NCBI RefSeq assembly: GCF_000526335.1
Contig: NZ_JAFW01000001.1
Location: 4,340,001-4,404,000 of the forward strand
Direction of reading: 5' to 3'
Source: Arthrobacter sp. 31Y
Lineage (GTDB): Bacteria; Actinomycetota; Actinomycetes; Actinomycetales; Micrococcaceae
Length of the DNA stretch: 64,000 bases
The first letter of the stretch is position 1. Every line of letters starts with the position of its first letter. Both the position numbers and the translations under genes were made by a program. Positions 17,694-26,419 of this stretch are shown in pieces. The notes beneath the pieces are model-generated. The model saw only the letters and a list, made by a program, of their open reading frames with translations. It was not told the DNA's origin and made no database searches.

Positions 17694-20381
17694 ATGGTGG
17701 ATCAGCCCAGCGTCGGCATTTATCCGGAATATTGGGAGGCTGATGTCGTGCTGCGCGACGGCGGGACAGCTCACCTTCGTCCAATACGGCCCCAGGACGC
17801 CGACGCTTTGCAGGCATTCCATGCCGGCCAGTCGCAGGCCTCCATCTACATGCGGTTCTTCTCGTTCAAGCCAAGGCTCTCCGGCAAGGAAGTCCGGCGC
17901 TTCACCGAAGTGGACCATATCAACCGCGTGGCGTTCGTCATTACCATCGGCGGCGAAATCATGGGGATCGGCCGCTACGACCGTCTGGACGATCCCACTG
18001 AGGCCGAGGTCGCCTTCAACATTTCCGACGCCCACCAAGGCCGCGGGATCGGCTCCATCCTCCTGGAGCATCTGGCAGTGGCCGCACGGGAGAACGGCAT
18101 CCGACGCTTTACCGCTGAGGTCCTCCCGGACAACCGGAAGATGCTGATGGTCTTTGCCGACGCCGGCTACGACCTCAAACGCCAATTCGATGACGGCGTC
18201 GTCAGCGTCGAATTCAACATCGATCCCACGGAGAAATCCCGGGCCGTCATGGAGTCACGCGAACACCGCGCGGAGGCGCGCAGCGTGCGCGACCTTTTGT
18301 CGCCGTCGTCGGTGGCGGTGATCGGTGCCAGCCGCAAGTGGGGGACCGTGGGTTACCAACTGCTGGAACACATCATTGAAGGCGGCTTCAAAGGACCGGT
18401 TTATGCCGTCAACCCGGAAGCGTTCGAACTCGCCGGCATGATTTCCTTCGCAAAGTTGTCCGAGATCCCGGGACCGGTTCAGCTGGCAATCATCGCCGTC
18501 CCCTATGAAGAAGTACCTAATGTAGTGGACGACTGCGCCGCCGCGGGCGTCAAGGGGATCGTGGTGGCCACGGCCGGATTTGCCGACGACGGCGAGCGGG
18601 GACTCGCGCGTCAGCACGACCTGGTACGGCGGGCCAGGGCGAACGGAATGCGCGTCATTGGTCCTGAGTCCCTCGGAATTCTCAATACGCACCCGGCGGT
18701 GTCCCTGAACGCTTCCATGGCTCCTACGATGCCGCCAAGGGGCAGCCTGGGGTTGTTCAGCCAGTCCGCTGCCGTGGGTGTGGCGGTTTATGCCGCAGCC
18801 AGCCGCCGCCGGCTCGGTCTGTCCTCGTTCCTCTCCGCGGGAAACCGTGCAGATGTATCCGGCAACGATGCCATGCAGTACTGGGAGGACGACGCCGACA
18901 CTTCCGCCGTGGGCCTCTACCTCGAGTCAATCGGCAATCCCCGCAAATTCTCCCGGCTGGCGCGCAGGTTGTCCCGCAGCAAACCCGTGATCGTTGCCAA
19001 GTCGGATGTCACGGGCCTCAGCCTGCCGCCCGGGCACGAGGTCCGCACCACCCAGGCGCCGGCAGCGGCAGTGGACGCGATGATGCGCCAGGCCGGTGTG
19101 ATCCGTGTTGAGACGATCGAACAACTCATGGACATCGCCCAGATAGCGTCCTCGCAGGCGCTGCCCAAAGGCCCGGGCGTGGCCGTCTACTCGAATTCCG
19201 TGGCGCTGGCCAAAGTGGTTGCCGATGCTGCCGGGCCCTTCGGGCTGGATGTGAGCAAGCTGGTGACGGACCTTGATCTCGACGCCGGAATGTCATTGGC
19301 ACTTCCGGCCCTGAGGGCCAGCCTCCGGGAAAGCCTCGCGGACGACTCCGTGCATGCTGTTGTGGCGGCCCTTCTCCCGGCGCGCGGGCTGACCGTGGAG
19401 TCGCTCGCCGGCGTCCTTGCCGAATGCGCCGCCGAGGCCGGCAAACCCGTTGTAGCGGCGTTCACCGGAATCCTGGACCCGTCTGTTCAGGTTGAGGGCA
19501 TGGTGGGTGCTGCCGGCCATCCTGTCCTGCCGTGCTACTCAAATGCAGGTGCCGCGGTGGCTGCTCTTGCGGCGATCGTGCGTTACGCGCAGTGGCGCGA
19601 CCGGGACCAAGGACTGTTTGTGGAGCCCGAGGACTGCGATGTTGACGGCACCAGGGACATGCTGGGCGCGATGCTGGCCGGCGTTACGGGCGAAAAGATC
19701 AGGAAGCTCGACGCCGGTGCTGCCGCCGCGCTGCTGTCAGGGTACGGGATCGATGTGGTGCCCACCCTGGGATTTGGTACCGCTGATGAGGCTGTGCAGG
19801 CCGCGGAGACTGTGGGCTGGCCGGTGGTCCTCAAAACGACCGATCCTGCGCTGCGGCACCGGCTGGATCTCGGCGGTGTGCGCCTGGATATTCAGGACGC
19901 CGAATCCTTGCGGCAGAACGTGGCCCAAATGCGCCGGGCACTGGAGCCTTACGGATCGCCAGCGCTCGAAGTACAGGCAATGGCACCCGTAGGGCAAGCG
20001 TGCACCTTCCGTGCCATGGAGGACCCGCTGTTGGGGCCGGTCTTGTCCTTTGGTTTGGCCGGGGATGCGGTGAACCTGCTGGACGACTGGGCCCATCGGG
20101 TGCCGCCGCTATCTGCTGCCGATCTGCACGACGTCATCCGTTCGCCGCGGGCGTCCCGGAAGCTCTTCGGTTACCAAGGACTGCCCGCCGTTGATGTGGT
20201 GGCCCTGGAGAACATCGCGGCCAGGCTGGCCAAGCTGAAAGATGACCACCCCGGGATCGCACTGGTGGAGTTCAATCCCGTCCTGGCGGGTCCCTCGGGG
20301 GCCACCATCCTGGGGGCGGATGTGTGGATCGGCAACGCAGCGCAGCGCACGGACAGTGCCCGACGCGCCATGCGGGGTTAG
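17694..20381 (+). CDS. GNAT / ADP-forming acyl-CoA synthetase-like fusion (Pat-type protein acetyltransferase)
   Basis: 895 residues. Order: GNAT domain at about 20-165 (AHQGRGIGSILLEHLAVAAR), CoA-binding Rossmann domain from about 195 (LLSPSSVAVIGASRKWG), succinyl-CoA-ligase-like domains (GSLGLFSQSAAVGVAV near 345-360), and an ATP-grasp domain from about 665 (IRKLDAGAAAALLSGYGIDV). This is the reverse of the E. coli Pat order, with GNAT first, as in some actinobacterial PatA proteins. The phospho-histidine signature SHTGA of active ADP-forming synthetases is not seen; a lone His in GHEVRTTQAP lies near the expected place. It may therefore act as a regulated protein acetyltransferase (for example on acetyl-CoA synthetases) and not as an acid-CoA ligase. 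Head to head with parC. Confidence 0.85.
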   Translation: MVDQPSVGIYPEYWEADVVLRDGGTAHLRPIRPQDADALQAFHAGQSQASIYMRFFSFKPRLSGKEVRRFTEVDHINRVAFVITIGGEIMGIGRYDRLDDPTEAEVAFNISDAHQGRGIGSILLEHLAVAARENGIRRFTAEVLPDNRKMLMVFADAGYDLKRQFDDGVVSVEFNIDPTEKSRAVMESREHRAEARSVRDLLSPSSVAVIGASRKWGTVGYQLLEHIIEGGFKGPVYAVNPEAFELAGMISFAKLSEIPGPVQLAIIAVPYEEVPNVVDDCAAAGVKGIVVATAGFADDGERGLARQHDLVRRARANGMRVIGPESLGILNTHPAVSLNASMAPTMPPRGSLGLFSQSAAVGVAVYAAASRRRLGLSSFLSAGNRADVSGNDAMQYWEDDADTSAVGLYLESIGNPRKFSRLARRLSRSKPVIVAKSDVTGLSLPPGHEVRTTQAPAAAVDAMMRQAGVIRVETIEQLMDIAQIASSQALPKGPGVAVYSNSVALAKVVADAAGPFGLDVSKLVTDLDLDAGMSLALPALRASLRESLADDSVHAVVAALLPARGLTVESLAGVLAECAAEAGKPVVAAFTGILDPSVQVEGMVGAAGHPVLPCYSNAGAAVAALAAIVRYAQWRDRDQGLFVEPEDCDVDGTRDMLGAMLAGVTGEKIRKLDAGAAAALLSGYGIDVVPTLGFGTADEAVQAAETVGWPVVLKTTDPALRHRLDLGGVRLDIQDAESLRQNVAQMRRALEPYGSPALEVQAMAPVGQACTFRAMEDPLLGPVLSFGLAGDAVNLLDDWAHRVPPLSAADLHDVIRSPRASRKLFGYQGLPAVDVVALENIAARLAKLKDDHPGIALVEFNPVLAGPSGATILGADVWIGNAAQRTDSARRAMRG

Positions 20382-20438
20382 TCACAGGAGCGCGCCTCAC
20401 GGTTAGGTAGTCACCAACCGATCTGTGAAAATGGGGGA

Positions 20439-21164
20439 ATGAGCACCCAGTCTCCGACGCCTCAATCCCGCCCGTCCAATGCCGGGCCCCACACCGCCCA
20501 CCATCACAGCTCGCAGGGACAGAGCCTGGACCAGGCGCTGCAGCAGGCCGGTTTCTACCCGCGGTTGGTGGCCGACGTCGTTGATGACGCCCTGGATGGC
20601 CGTGAGTGCCTCTCCCACTTGGTCCATCTGGAGACCCACTTTGACCGGGCCGAAGTCCGCAGGCACATTACGGTGCTGGTGCTCACCGAAGACATGCTGG
20701 TGATTACCCACGTGGATGACCAACAGCTGGATGAGGCTGGAGAACAGATCGTTGCCCAGGTTTCCACGGAATCGGTGCCGGTGGCCCAGATCCGTTCAGT
20801 GGTCCTCAGCTACATGTATTCGCAGCCCCAGGACTACAAGCCGTCTGATCCTGTCCGTGAAATGACGGTGTCCATCGCATGGTCCGGCGGCCAACGACTG
20901 GACATGGGCCCCGCCAGCTGCGGGGATCCCCAATGTGAAGCCGATCATGGGTACAGCGGAACCATCGCCCAGGAAGACATTGTCCTGCGGATCAGCGCCG
21001 AGGCAGACGGGCTCCAAGCTGTTCAGGACGCCAAGATTTTTGCCCGTGCACTGCGGGCAGTCAATACGGGCAACCCAACGCCCGCCCAACATGCCAGCAT
21101 CCCTGCACCGAGGCCGCGTTCGGGCGTCTTCAGCAACCGCCTGAGCCGCGGACACCAGCGTTGA
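20439..21164 (+). CDS. DUF5998 family protein, unknown function
   Basis: A 241-residue protein of unknown function resembling the actinobacterial DUF5998 family. After a His/Ser-rich N terminus (PHTAHHHSSQGQSLDQAL) comes a globular domain with QAGFYPRLVADVVDDALDGR, HLETHFDRAEVRRHITVLVL and IRSVVLSYMYSQPQDY. A loop CGDPQCEADHGYSG (two Cys and a His) might bind metal. No signal peptide or membrane segment, so cytoplasmic. GGGGGA lies directly before the ATG. Its stop overlaps the TTG start of the phosphodiesterase-like gene by 4 bases, so the products are translationally coupled and probably related in function; the domain resembles a membrane-free PH-like fold only superficially. Confidence 0.75.
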   Translation: MSTQSPTPQSRPSNAGPHTAHHHSSQGQSLDQALQQAGFYPRLVADVVDDALDGRECLSHLVHLETHFDRAEVRRHITVLVLTEDMLVITHVDDQQLDEAGEQIVAQVSTESVPVAQIRSVVLSYMYSQPQDYKPSDPVREMTVSIAWSGGQRLDMGPASCGDPQCEADHGYSGTIAQEDIVLRISAEADGLQAVQDAKIFARALRAVNTGNPTPAQHASIPAPRPRSGVFSNRLSRGHQR

Positions 21165-22390
21165 GGGAAACCGCACAGAACCCGATGAACACATCTGCGG
21201 GGAACACCTCGGCCGCAGACCTCCCATCGCCCCCGCTGTTCGGGAGCAAGTCCATAGCGGAAGTCCTTACCAGTTCTGCTGCATCCCTGGGCATGCCAGG
21301 CTTCACCAACCACCTCCACTTGCCACCAGCGCAGCGTGTCTGCGTGGTCCTTGCCGATGGTCTCGGCCGTAGCTTGTTGAAGCAGAAGTCCTCCCATACG
21401 CCCTTCCTCCGATCGGTCATGGCGGGGGGACAACGCAACGTCCCCACGTGGATCGACGCCGCCTTCCCCACCACCACTGCGGCATCCCTCGCCAGCCTCG
21501 GCACAGGTTTACCTGCCGGACAGCACGGAATGGTGGGCTACGACGTCCTCGACCCCGCCCAGGACAAGGTAGTCAACCTCCTGGGAAATTGGGATTCGCT
21601 CGTGGACCCTGCTCAGTGGCAGCCTCACGCCACGGTCTTCGAGAGGCTGGCCGCGGAGCTGGACGTCGTCACGGTCAGCCTGCCGCAGTTCGCAAACTCC
21701 CCGATGACTCAGGCTGCACTCCGGGGAAGTCGCTTTGTTGGCGGGACCACGCTGCATGCGCGGACCGCCGCGGCCGCTGAGGCAATGTCCGGCGGCGGCC
21801 GTTCCCTGATGTACTTCTACGCCAACGAGCTGGACAAGGCAGGCCACCGCTACGGCTGCCAGTCGGACCGCTGGGAGCACCAGCTCGAAGAACTCGACTC
21901 CACAGTGAAAAGGCTCTCCATCGCCCTGCCCGCCGGGACCACCATCCTGCTGACCGGTGACCACGGCATGTTGGACGTCCCTGAATCCCAGAGGATCGAC
22001 TACTCCGCAGATGAAGCTCTGGTGGCCGGAGTCCGGCACACTGCAGGGGAGCCGCGCATGGTGCATCTCTATCTTGAGCCGGATGCCACCCCTGCACACA
22101 AGGAATCCTTGATTGCGGCTTGGCGTTCGCGCTTTGGTGAAAGAATCTGGGCCTTTACGCGGGAGCAGGCTGTAGACGCAGGCTTGTTTGGCGCAGTGCT
22201 ACCCGAGGTCGCTCCCCGGATCGGCGATGTCATGATTGCGGCCCGGGACACCTTGGCCCTTTATGACACGCGGCGGGCCCGGCCGGCATCACTGGAAGTG
22301 GTGGGCCAGCACGGATCGCTGACCAAAGCCGAACGCGAAGTACCGTTGCTGTGCTTCGCAGCGGCAGGTAAAAAGGGCAAACGTGGCTGA
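21161..22390 (+). CDS. Alkaline phosphatase superfamily nucleotide pyrophosphatase/phosphodiesterase
   Basis: Metal-dependent hydrolase of the alkaline phosphatase/NPP superfamily, 409 residues. Motifs: VVLADGLGRSLL (first Asp ligand), DAAFPTTTAASLASLGTG with the catalytic Thr, GMVGYDVLD, YFYANELDKAGHRYG (Asp and His ligands) and LLTGDHGMLDV (Asp-His ligands). No signal peptide, so a cytoplasmic phosphodiester or nucleotide substrate is likely. TTG 21161 overlaps the preceding stop; ATG 21185 is an alternative start giving 401 residues. It overlaps the thymidine kinase gene by 8 bases. The operon with a nucleoside kinase hints at nucleotide metabolism, but the substrate is unknown. Confidence 0.85.
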   Translation: MRETAQNPMNTSAGNTSAADLPSPPLFGSKSIAEVLTSSAASLGMPGFTNHLHLPPAQRVCVVLADGLGRSLLKQKSSHTPFLRSVMAGGQRNVPTWIDAAFPTTTAASLASLGTGLPAGQHGMVGYDVLDPAQDKVVNLLGNWDSLVDPAQWQPHATVFERLAAELDVVTVSLPQFANSPMTQAALRGSRFVGGTTLHARTAAAAEAMSGGGRSLMYFYANELDKAGHRYGCQSDRWEHQLEELDSTVKRLSIALPAGTTILLTGDHGMLDVPESQRIDYSADEALVAGVRHTAGEPRMVHLYLEPDATPAHKESLIAAWRSRFGERIWAFTREQAVDAGLFGAVLPEVAPRIGDVMIAARDTLALYDTRRARPASLEVVGQHGSLTKAEREVPLLCFAAAGKKGKRG

Positions 22391-23144
22391 GCTGGTCTTC
22401 TTCTCAGGCACCATGGACTGCGGCAAGTCCACCCTGGCTCTCCAAATGGACCATAACCACCGTGCACGTGGACGAGGAGGTGTCCGGTTCAGTTGTAACG
22501 ACCGCGCAGGTGATTCAATGATCTCCAGCAGGCTGGGCCTTCAAACCGATGCCGTGGAAGTTGTGGACACTACGGATTTCTGGGACGAAGTGGTGGCCCG
22601 GCGAACCAACGGGCTCCGCGTGGACTACCTGATTTGCGACGAGGCCCAGTTTTACTCGCCCGTTCAAGTTGAGCAGTTGGCCCGGGTGGTGGATGAGATG
22701 GACGTGGACGTCTTCGCCTTCGGCATCACGTCAGACTTCCGCACCCGCTTGTTTCCCGGCTCACAGCGGCTTATTGAACTTGCCGACAAAGTGCAGGTGC
22801 TCCAGGTTGAAGCTTTGTGCTGGTGCGGCCGCCGTGCAACCCAAAACGCCCGCACCGTGAACGGCATCATGGTGGTGGAAGGTGACCAAGTGATGGTGGG
22901 CGACGTCGCACCGCAAAACGGCGGCGACGACGCCGTGCACAGGGAGACGGTGCACGTGCAGGACACCCTGCCCATGGAGACACTGCCCGCGCAGGTGGTG
23001 GGGTACGAGACATTGTGCCGCCGGCACTACATGAGGCGTGTAACGGCCCATGGCGCTCATCTGATGGCAGGAGCAGACCAGCTGCTGCCGTTCGACATCG
23101 ATGCCTGCCTCTGGCCCGGCGCAGGGGCTCTTCGGCAAAGCTAG
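22383..23144 (+). CDS. tdk: Thymidine kinase
   Basis: Type II thymidine kinase, which phosphorylates thymidine to dTMP in the salvage pathway using ATP. 253 residues from GTG 22383. Walker A is FFSGTMDCGKSTLA (residues 6-19), Walker B is YLICDEAQFY, and the lasso/zinc region has ALCWCGRRATQNAR and, further on, ETLCRRHYMRR, giving the usual Cys/His zinc ligands. About 50 residues longer than E. coli Tdk, mainly after VGYETLCRRHY and in the acidic loop NGGDDAVHRETVHVQD. Third gene of a tightly overlapping operon with DUF5998 and the phosphodiesterase. Confidence 0.93.
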   Translation: MAELVFFSGTMDCGKSTLALQMDHNHRARGRGGVRFSCNDRAGDSMISSRLGLQTDAVEVVDTTDFWDEVVARRTNGLRVDYLICDEAQFYSPVQVEQLARVVDEMDVDVFAFGITSDFRTRLFPGSQRLIELADKVQVLQVEALCWCGRRATQNARTVNGIMVVEGDQVMVGDVAPQNGGDDAVHRETVHVQDTLPMETLPAQVVGYETLCRRHYMRRVTAHGAHLMAGADQLLPFDIDACLWPGAGALRQS

Positions 23145-23157
23145 CCGAAAGGGTTCG

Positions 23158-23184
23158 CCGGGATCCAGCCGGGATCCAGCCGGG
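23158..23184. repeat. Short 11-bp tandem repeat
   Basis: CCGGGATCCAG occurs twice in tandem plus a partial third copy, in the 79-base gap between the convergent tdk and sepH genes. Function unknown; probably slippage. Confidence 0.7.
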
Positions 23185-23223
23185 CAGGTAACTTGCCAGC
23201 CGCTGTTCTACCTGCTGGTGACG

Positions 23224-24564
23224 TCAGTCGCCGCGGGCTCCAAACACGATCTCGTCCCAGCTCGGGATGCTGGACCGCTTGGGGCGGGAAGGCTGGCGTT
23301 CCGCGGGGGCGTCAATGTCCTTGCGCGTCTCTGCGTCTTTCTGATCCTCTGACGACGTCTCATCCCGGCTGAGGTCATGGGCCGATGGTGCGCCGGCGGC
23401 TTCGTCGTCTGCCTGTGGCCGCGGTTTGCCACTGCCGCCCAGAAGTTCGTCCAGACCCGCAGGCTTACGGCCCGTCAGCGAAGTTACCGGCCGCAGCGGG
23501 CTGGCTACCACCGTTATTTCACGGGTGTCGGTGCTCACTCCGTTGTGGAGCTTGAGGGAGTCGTCATCGTCGTCGTGGGATTCGAAGTGCTGCGGAGCCA
23601 GGCTCAGCCGCGACAACATCGAAGGACGCCCATCTTTACGTGCTGGCTCTTCAGCGCCCGTGGCCACCGGCCCGCCATCTTCGAGGCTGGTATCGTCGGT
23701 CGCCTCGTCAAGTTCTTCACCAGGCCGGGGGTGGGCAGCAGGGACGTTGCTCAGCAGGACAGCCAAGGCGTCGTCGCCGTCTTCATCCACGCCCAGGCGT
23801 TGGCCGCGCCGTGAACGGAGCATTTCCAGGAGGCTGTCTGATTCTTTCGCGGACGCACGAGCAGCTGTCTCGGCGTCGGTCTCGAAATCAAACGGCCTGT
23901 CTGAGACGGCAGCAAGCCGCCGGGCGGGAACCGGGCCGTCCATCGGCTCAAGTTCGCTAAGTTGCTGGGCCCAACGGTTGGCGTTCTGCAGCGACTTGCG
24001 TTGGGGACTGAAGGTCCACATGGCAGGCGGTTCTTCGCCGATGCTTCCGTGAGCGCCGGGAACAGTTTCGAAACGTGCGACCACTGTCCATGTGCCGTCC
24101 GGGCGGCGCCATGAATCCCAGTCCACCGTGGAGGAATCAATGCCGTGCGCCGAGAGCCGGTAGTCAACCATCTCGCCGAGAGTGGCCGGGTTATCGCCAA
24201 AAGCGGAGCGGTAGATGTCGTGTCCGGGAGCCGGGGAGGCAACTTCGATGTTGCGGGCTTGACGGACCACGTACTCGCGCTCTGCAAGCACTGGGCCTTC
24301 ATAGCGTTGGACGTTGGCAAGGGGGAGGCCGGACAGTTCGGCAACTTCGGTGGCCGTGGCACCGCTGCGGATCCTGGCCTGGATGTCGCGGGGCGACATG
24401 GCAATAGCCGTGTTGGAGGCGCGCGCTGCCACCTGGGCAGGGGTGCGGCTCGCCGCGGCCCTTAGGGCTTCGTCGATCGGAAGCTGGAACATCGCACCAC
24501 CCGGGCCGCTCAAGAGCAGATGCCCGCCGTCGTCGTGGACGCCTACCAGTCGTAGATCCTGCAT
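23224..24564 (-). CDS. sepH: Septation protein SepH
   Basis: Actinobacterial FtsZ-binding division protein, 446 residues (DUF3071). The conserved N-terminal domain begins MQDLRLVGVHDDGGHLLLSG and carries a helix-turn-helix-like segment MSPRDIQARIRSGATATEVAELSGLPLANVQRYEGP. The known family role is to bind FtsZ and promote regular Z-ring assembly. Residues from about 220 to the end are long, acidic, Pro/Ser-rich and probably disordered, ending in a conserved basic stretch RPKRSSIPSWDEIVFG. Start at 24564 is set by the conserved MQDLRL and by GGAGGG just upstream; the frame reaching 24699 is an extension. Convergent with tdk. Confidence 0.92.
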   Translation of the reverse strand: MQDLRLVGVHDDGGHLLLSGPGGAMFQLPIDEALRAAASRTPAQVAARASNTAIAMSPRDIQARIRSGATATEVAELSGLPLANVQRYEGPVLAEREYVVRQARNIEVASPAPGHDIYRSAFGDNPATLGEMVDYRLSAHGIDSSTVDWDSWRRPDGTWTVVARFETVPGAHGSIGEEPPAMWTFSPQRKSLQNANRWAQQLSELEPMDGPVPARRLAAVSDRPFDFETDAETAARASAKESDSLLEMLRSRRGQRLGVDEDGDDALAVLLSNVPAAHPRPGEELDEATDDTSLEDGGPVATGAEEPARKDGRPSMLSRLSLAPQHFESHDDDDDSLKLHNGVSTDTREITVVASPLRPVTSLTGRKPAGLDELLGGSGKPRPQADDEAAGAPSAHDLSRDETSSEDQKDAETRKDIDAPAERQPSRPKRSSIPSWDEIVFGARGD

Positions 24565-24864
24565 AACACCCTCCACCACATGGCATAACTGACATTCGAA
24601 ACTCTGCCACCCGCGGAGGTCTTTTCCTACTAGGACAAAGGGCGTGCCGTGATATTCCGCTGAAAACCGCTCGATTCCGACGGGCTTTTCAGCCAACATT
24701 CACCCAAAACAACGCCTATGGACATTCGGGGCAGGGGGGAGGACAATCTGGCCGATATCGGGCGCAAATCCGGGGCGTCCGGCGTTTTCCCGTTAGACCG
24801 GGTGCAGGGAACTTCCAGCATCCGGTTTCCCACCCGGAACAGGTATGGAGGACGAAGAAGGACC

Positions 24865-25164
24865 ATGGCCACGGACTACGATGCCCCTCGAAAAACCGAG
24901 GAAGACGTCAGCGAGGATTCCCTGGAAGAGCTCAAGACGCGCCAATCAGGGAAACAGTCCTCAGCGGTGGACGTCGATGAGACCGACCTTGCCGATGGCT
25001 TTGAGTTACCGGGCGCGGATCTCTCCGGTGAAGAACTGCTCATTCAGGTGATGCCACCGCAGCCTGACGAATTTACGTGCTTCAACTGTTTCCTGGTCAA
25101 GCACAAGTCCCAGATCGCTGCGGAAAGGGGCGGGCACCAATATTGCAAGGAGTGTGAGAGCTAG
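24865..25164 (+). CDS. DUF4193 family protein
   Basis: A 99-residue acidic protein, unknown function, highly conserved in actinobacteria (M. tuberculosis Rv2699c family, from memory). It starts MATDYDAPRKTEEDVSEDSLEELK and ends with a zinc-ribbon-like CFNCFLVKHKSQ...YCKECES with two CxxC pairs. Start at ATG 24865 follows GAAGGA closely; longer frame from 24718 is not conserved. The 300-base gap to sepH (24565-24864) holds the two divergent promoters; I see no clear operator. Ends overlapping the convergent DUF3093 gene by 4 bases. Its features suggest a small RNA polymerase- or ribosome-associated factor, but this is speculation. Confidence 0.88.
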   Translation: MATDYDAPRKTEEDVSEDSLEELKTRQSGKQSSAVDVDETDLADGFELPGADLSGEELLIQVMPPQPDEFTCFNCFLVKHKSQIAAERGGHQYCKECES

Positions 25165-25658
25165 CCCCTTGAAGGAGTCAGTGCCGAAACGAGCTCATCC
25201 GGACGTCGGGATGATGCCAACCAGTAAGGGGTCCGGTCTGCGGGGTCGGTGATTTCAATCTTGACCACGGGGTCAATCCACCCGCGGAAGCACATAAAGG
25301 CCAAGCCATTCAGGCGGGGGCCGCGCTCGGCGGTGGCTTCGGCTTTTGTGAACGCTTGGACCGAGCCTACGAATTTGCGGTCGATGCTCGCCCGGCCCAC
25401 TCTGACGGTGTCAGCGGTGACGATGATGGTGGGCGTGGAGAGCACCAGCATGATGGTCATGATGGCCAGCAGGACAACGGCAGCGATGATGCCGGTGGCT
25501 GCACTGATGGGACCAAACATCAGGACGCCCGCGCCGGACAGGCCAACAACCACAATCCAGATCCACACGGACGGCCACAGCTTCTCGGAGTACAGGACTT
25601 CCGAGGACGATGGGGTGTTCCGGGCAGGCACGGGGGAGGACTGGTCAGGCGTAGGCAT
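25161..25658 (-). CDS. DUF3093 membrane protein
   Basis: A 165-residue small membrane protein, unknown function. Two hydrophobic segments occupy roughly residues 30-48 and 52-73 ([36 protein letters not shown]). The C-terminal half is soluble, with conserved [30 protein letters not shown] and [12 protein letters not shown]. This matches the DUF3093 family, found beside dut and DUF4193 in actinobacteria. The proline-rich cytoplasmic N terminus ([18 protein letters not shown]) is variable. Divergent from dut with about 105 bases between starts. Confidence 0.88.
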   Translation of the reverse strand: MPTPDQSSPVPARNTPSSSEVLYSEKLWPSVWIWIVVVGLSGAGVLMFGPISAATGIIAAVVLLAIMTIMLVLSTPTIIVTADTVRVGRASIDRKFVGSVQAFTKAEATAERGPRLNGLAFMCFRGWIDPVVKIEITDPADRTPYWLASSRRPDELVSALTPSRG

Positions 25659-25749
25659 GGATCCAGCTTATCGGGCCTTAGCCCCGCGCTTCGCCCTCCC
25701 GCCTGGTCGGGGCAGCTGGCAGCCCCGGCTCCGGAGCTTCAGGTCCCGG

Positions 25750-25755
25750 TAGAAT
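25750..25755 (+). promoter_or_regulatory. -10 element for leaderless dut mRNA
   Basis: TAGAAT lies 8 bases before the GTG start of dut with no Shine-Dalgarno sequence in between, a common pattern for leaderless actinobacterial genes. Confidence 0.55.
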
Positions 25756-25763
25756 GGACCACT

Positions 25764-26303
25764 GTGAGCAACGAGACCGCAGTATTCAGTACAGCCGCCG
25801 CTTCCGCAGTTGCGGACAGCAGCGAGACCACCGCAGCATACGGCGCCCCCACTTTGGAGGTGCAGTTGAAAATGCTCGACGCCGGCCTGGAAGCCCCGTC
25901 GTATGCGCACCCTGGCGATGCGGGGGCCGATCTCCGTGCCCGGGAGGATGTGCACCTTGCCCCGGGTGAACGGAAACTCGTTCCAACAGGTGTCTCCATT
26001 GCACTGCCGGACGGATTCGTGGCTCTCATCCACCCCCGTTCCGGGCTCGCAACCAAACACGGGCTGACGGTTGTCAATGCTCCCGGGACCGTGGATGCCG
26101 GCTACCGGGGCGAAATTGCCGTCACGCTCCTGAACACCGACCAAAACAATGCCATTGACCTCAAGCGCGGCGATAGAATTGCACAGATGGTGATTCAGCG
26201 CGTCGAATACGCGCAGTTTGTTGCTGTTGACCAACTGTCCGATTCCGTTCGGGGAACCGGCGGCTTCGGGTCGACGGGCGGCTTCAACGCACCGAAGGCC
26301 TGA
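25764..26303 (+). CDS. dut: dUTP diphosphatase
   Basis: Trimeric dUTPase that hydrolyses dUTP to dUMP and pyrophosphate, preventing uracil incorporation and supplying dTMP synthesis. 179 residues from GTG 25764. All five motifs are visible: [11 protein letters not shown] (49-59), [37 protein letters not shown] and [12 protein letters not shown] at the C-terminal arm. The N-terminal 30 residues (Ser/Thr/Ala-rich) extend beyond the usual start; a start further in is possible, but the TAGAAT spacing supports this one. Same cellular theme as thymidine kinase upstream. Not overlapped by neighbours. Confidence 0.95.
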   Translation: MSNETAVFSTAAASAVADSSETTAAYGAPTLEVQLKMLDAGLEAPSYAHPGDAGADLRAREDVHLAPGERKLVPTGVSIALPDGFVALIHPRSGLATKHGLTVVNAPGTVDAGYRGEIAVTLLNTDQNNAIDLKRGDRIAQMVIQRVEYAQFVAVDQLSDSVRGTGGFGSTGGFNAPKA

Positions 26304-26419
26304 GAAACTACTGAACCTTGCGTACCGCACGCCGACGCTTGACGCATGGGAGCGGTTTAGCGAGGTTTAACGTGGTTGCGGTTTACTTGGGGATAGACCA
26401 CTACTAAGGAGAAAACCCA

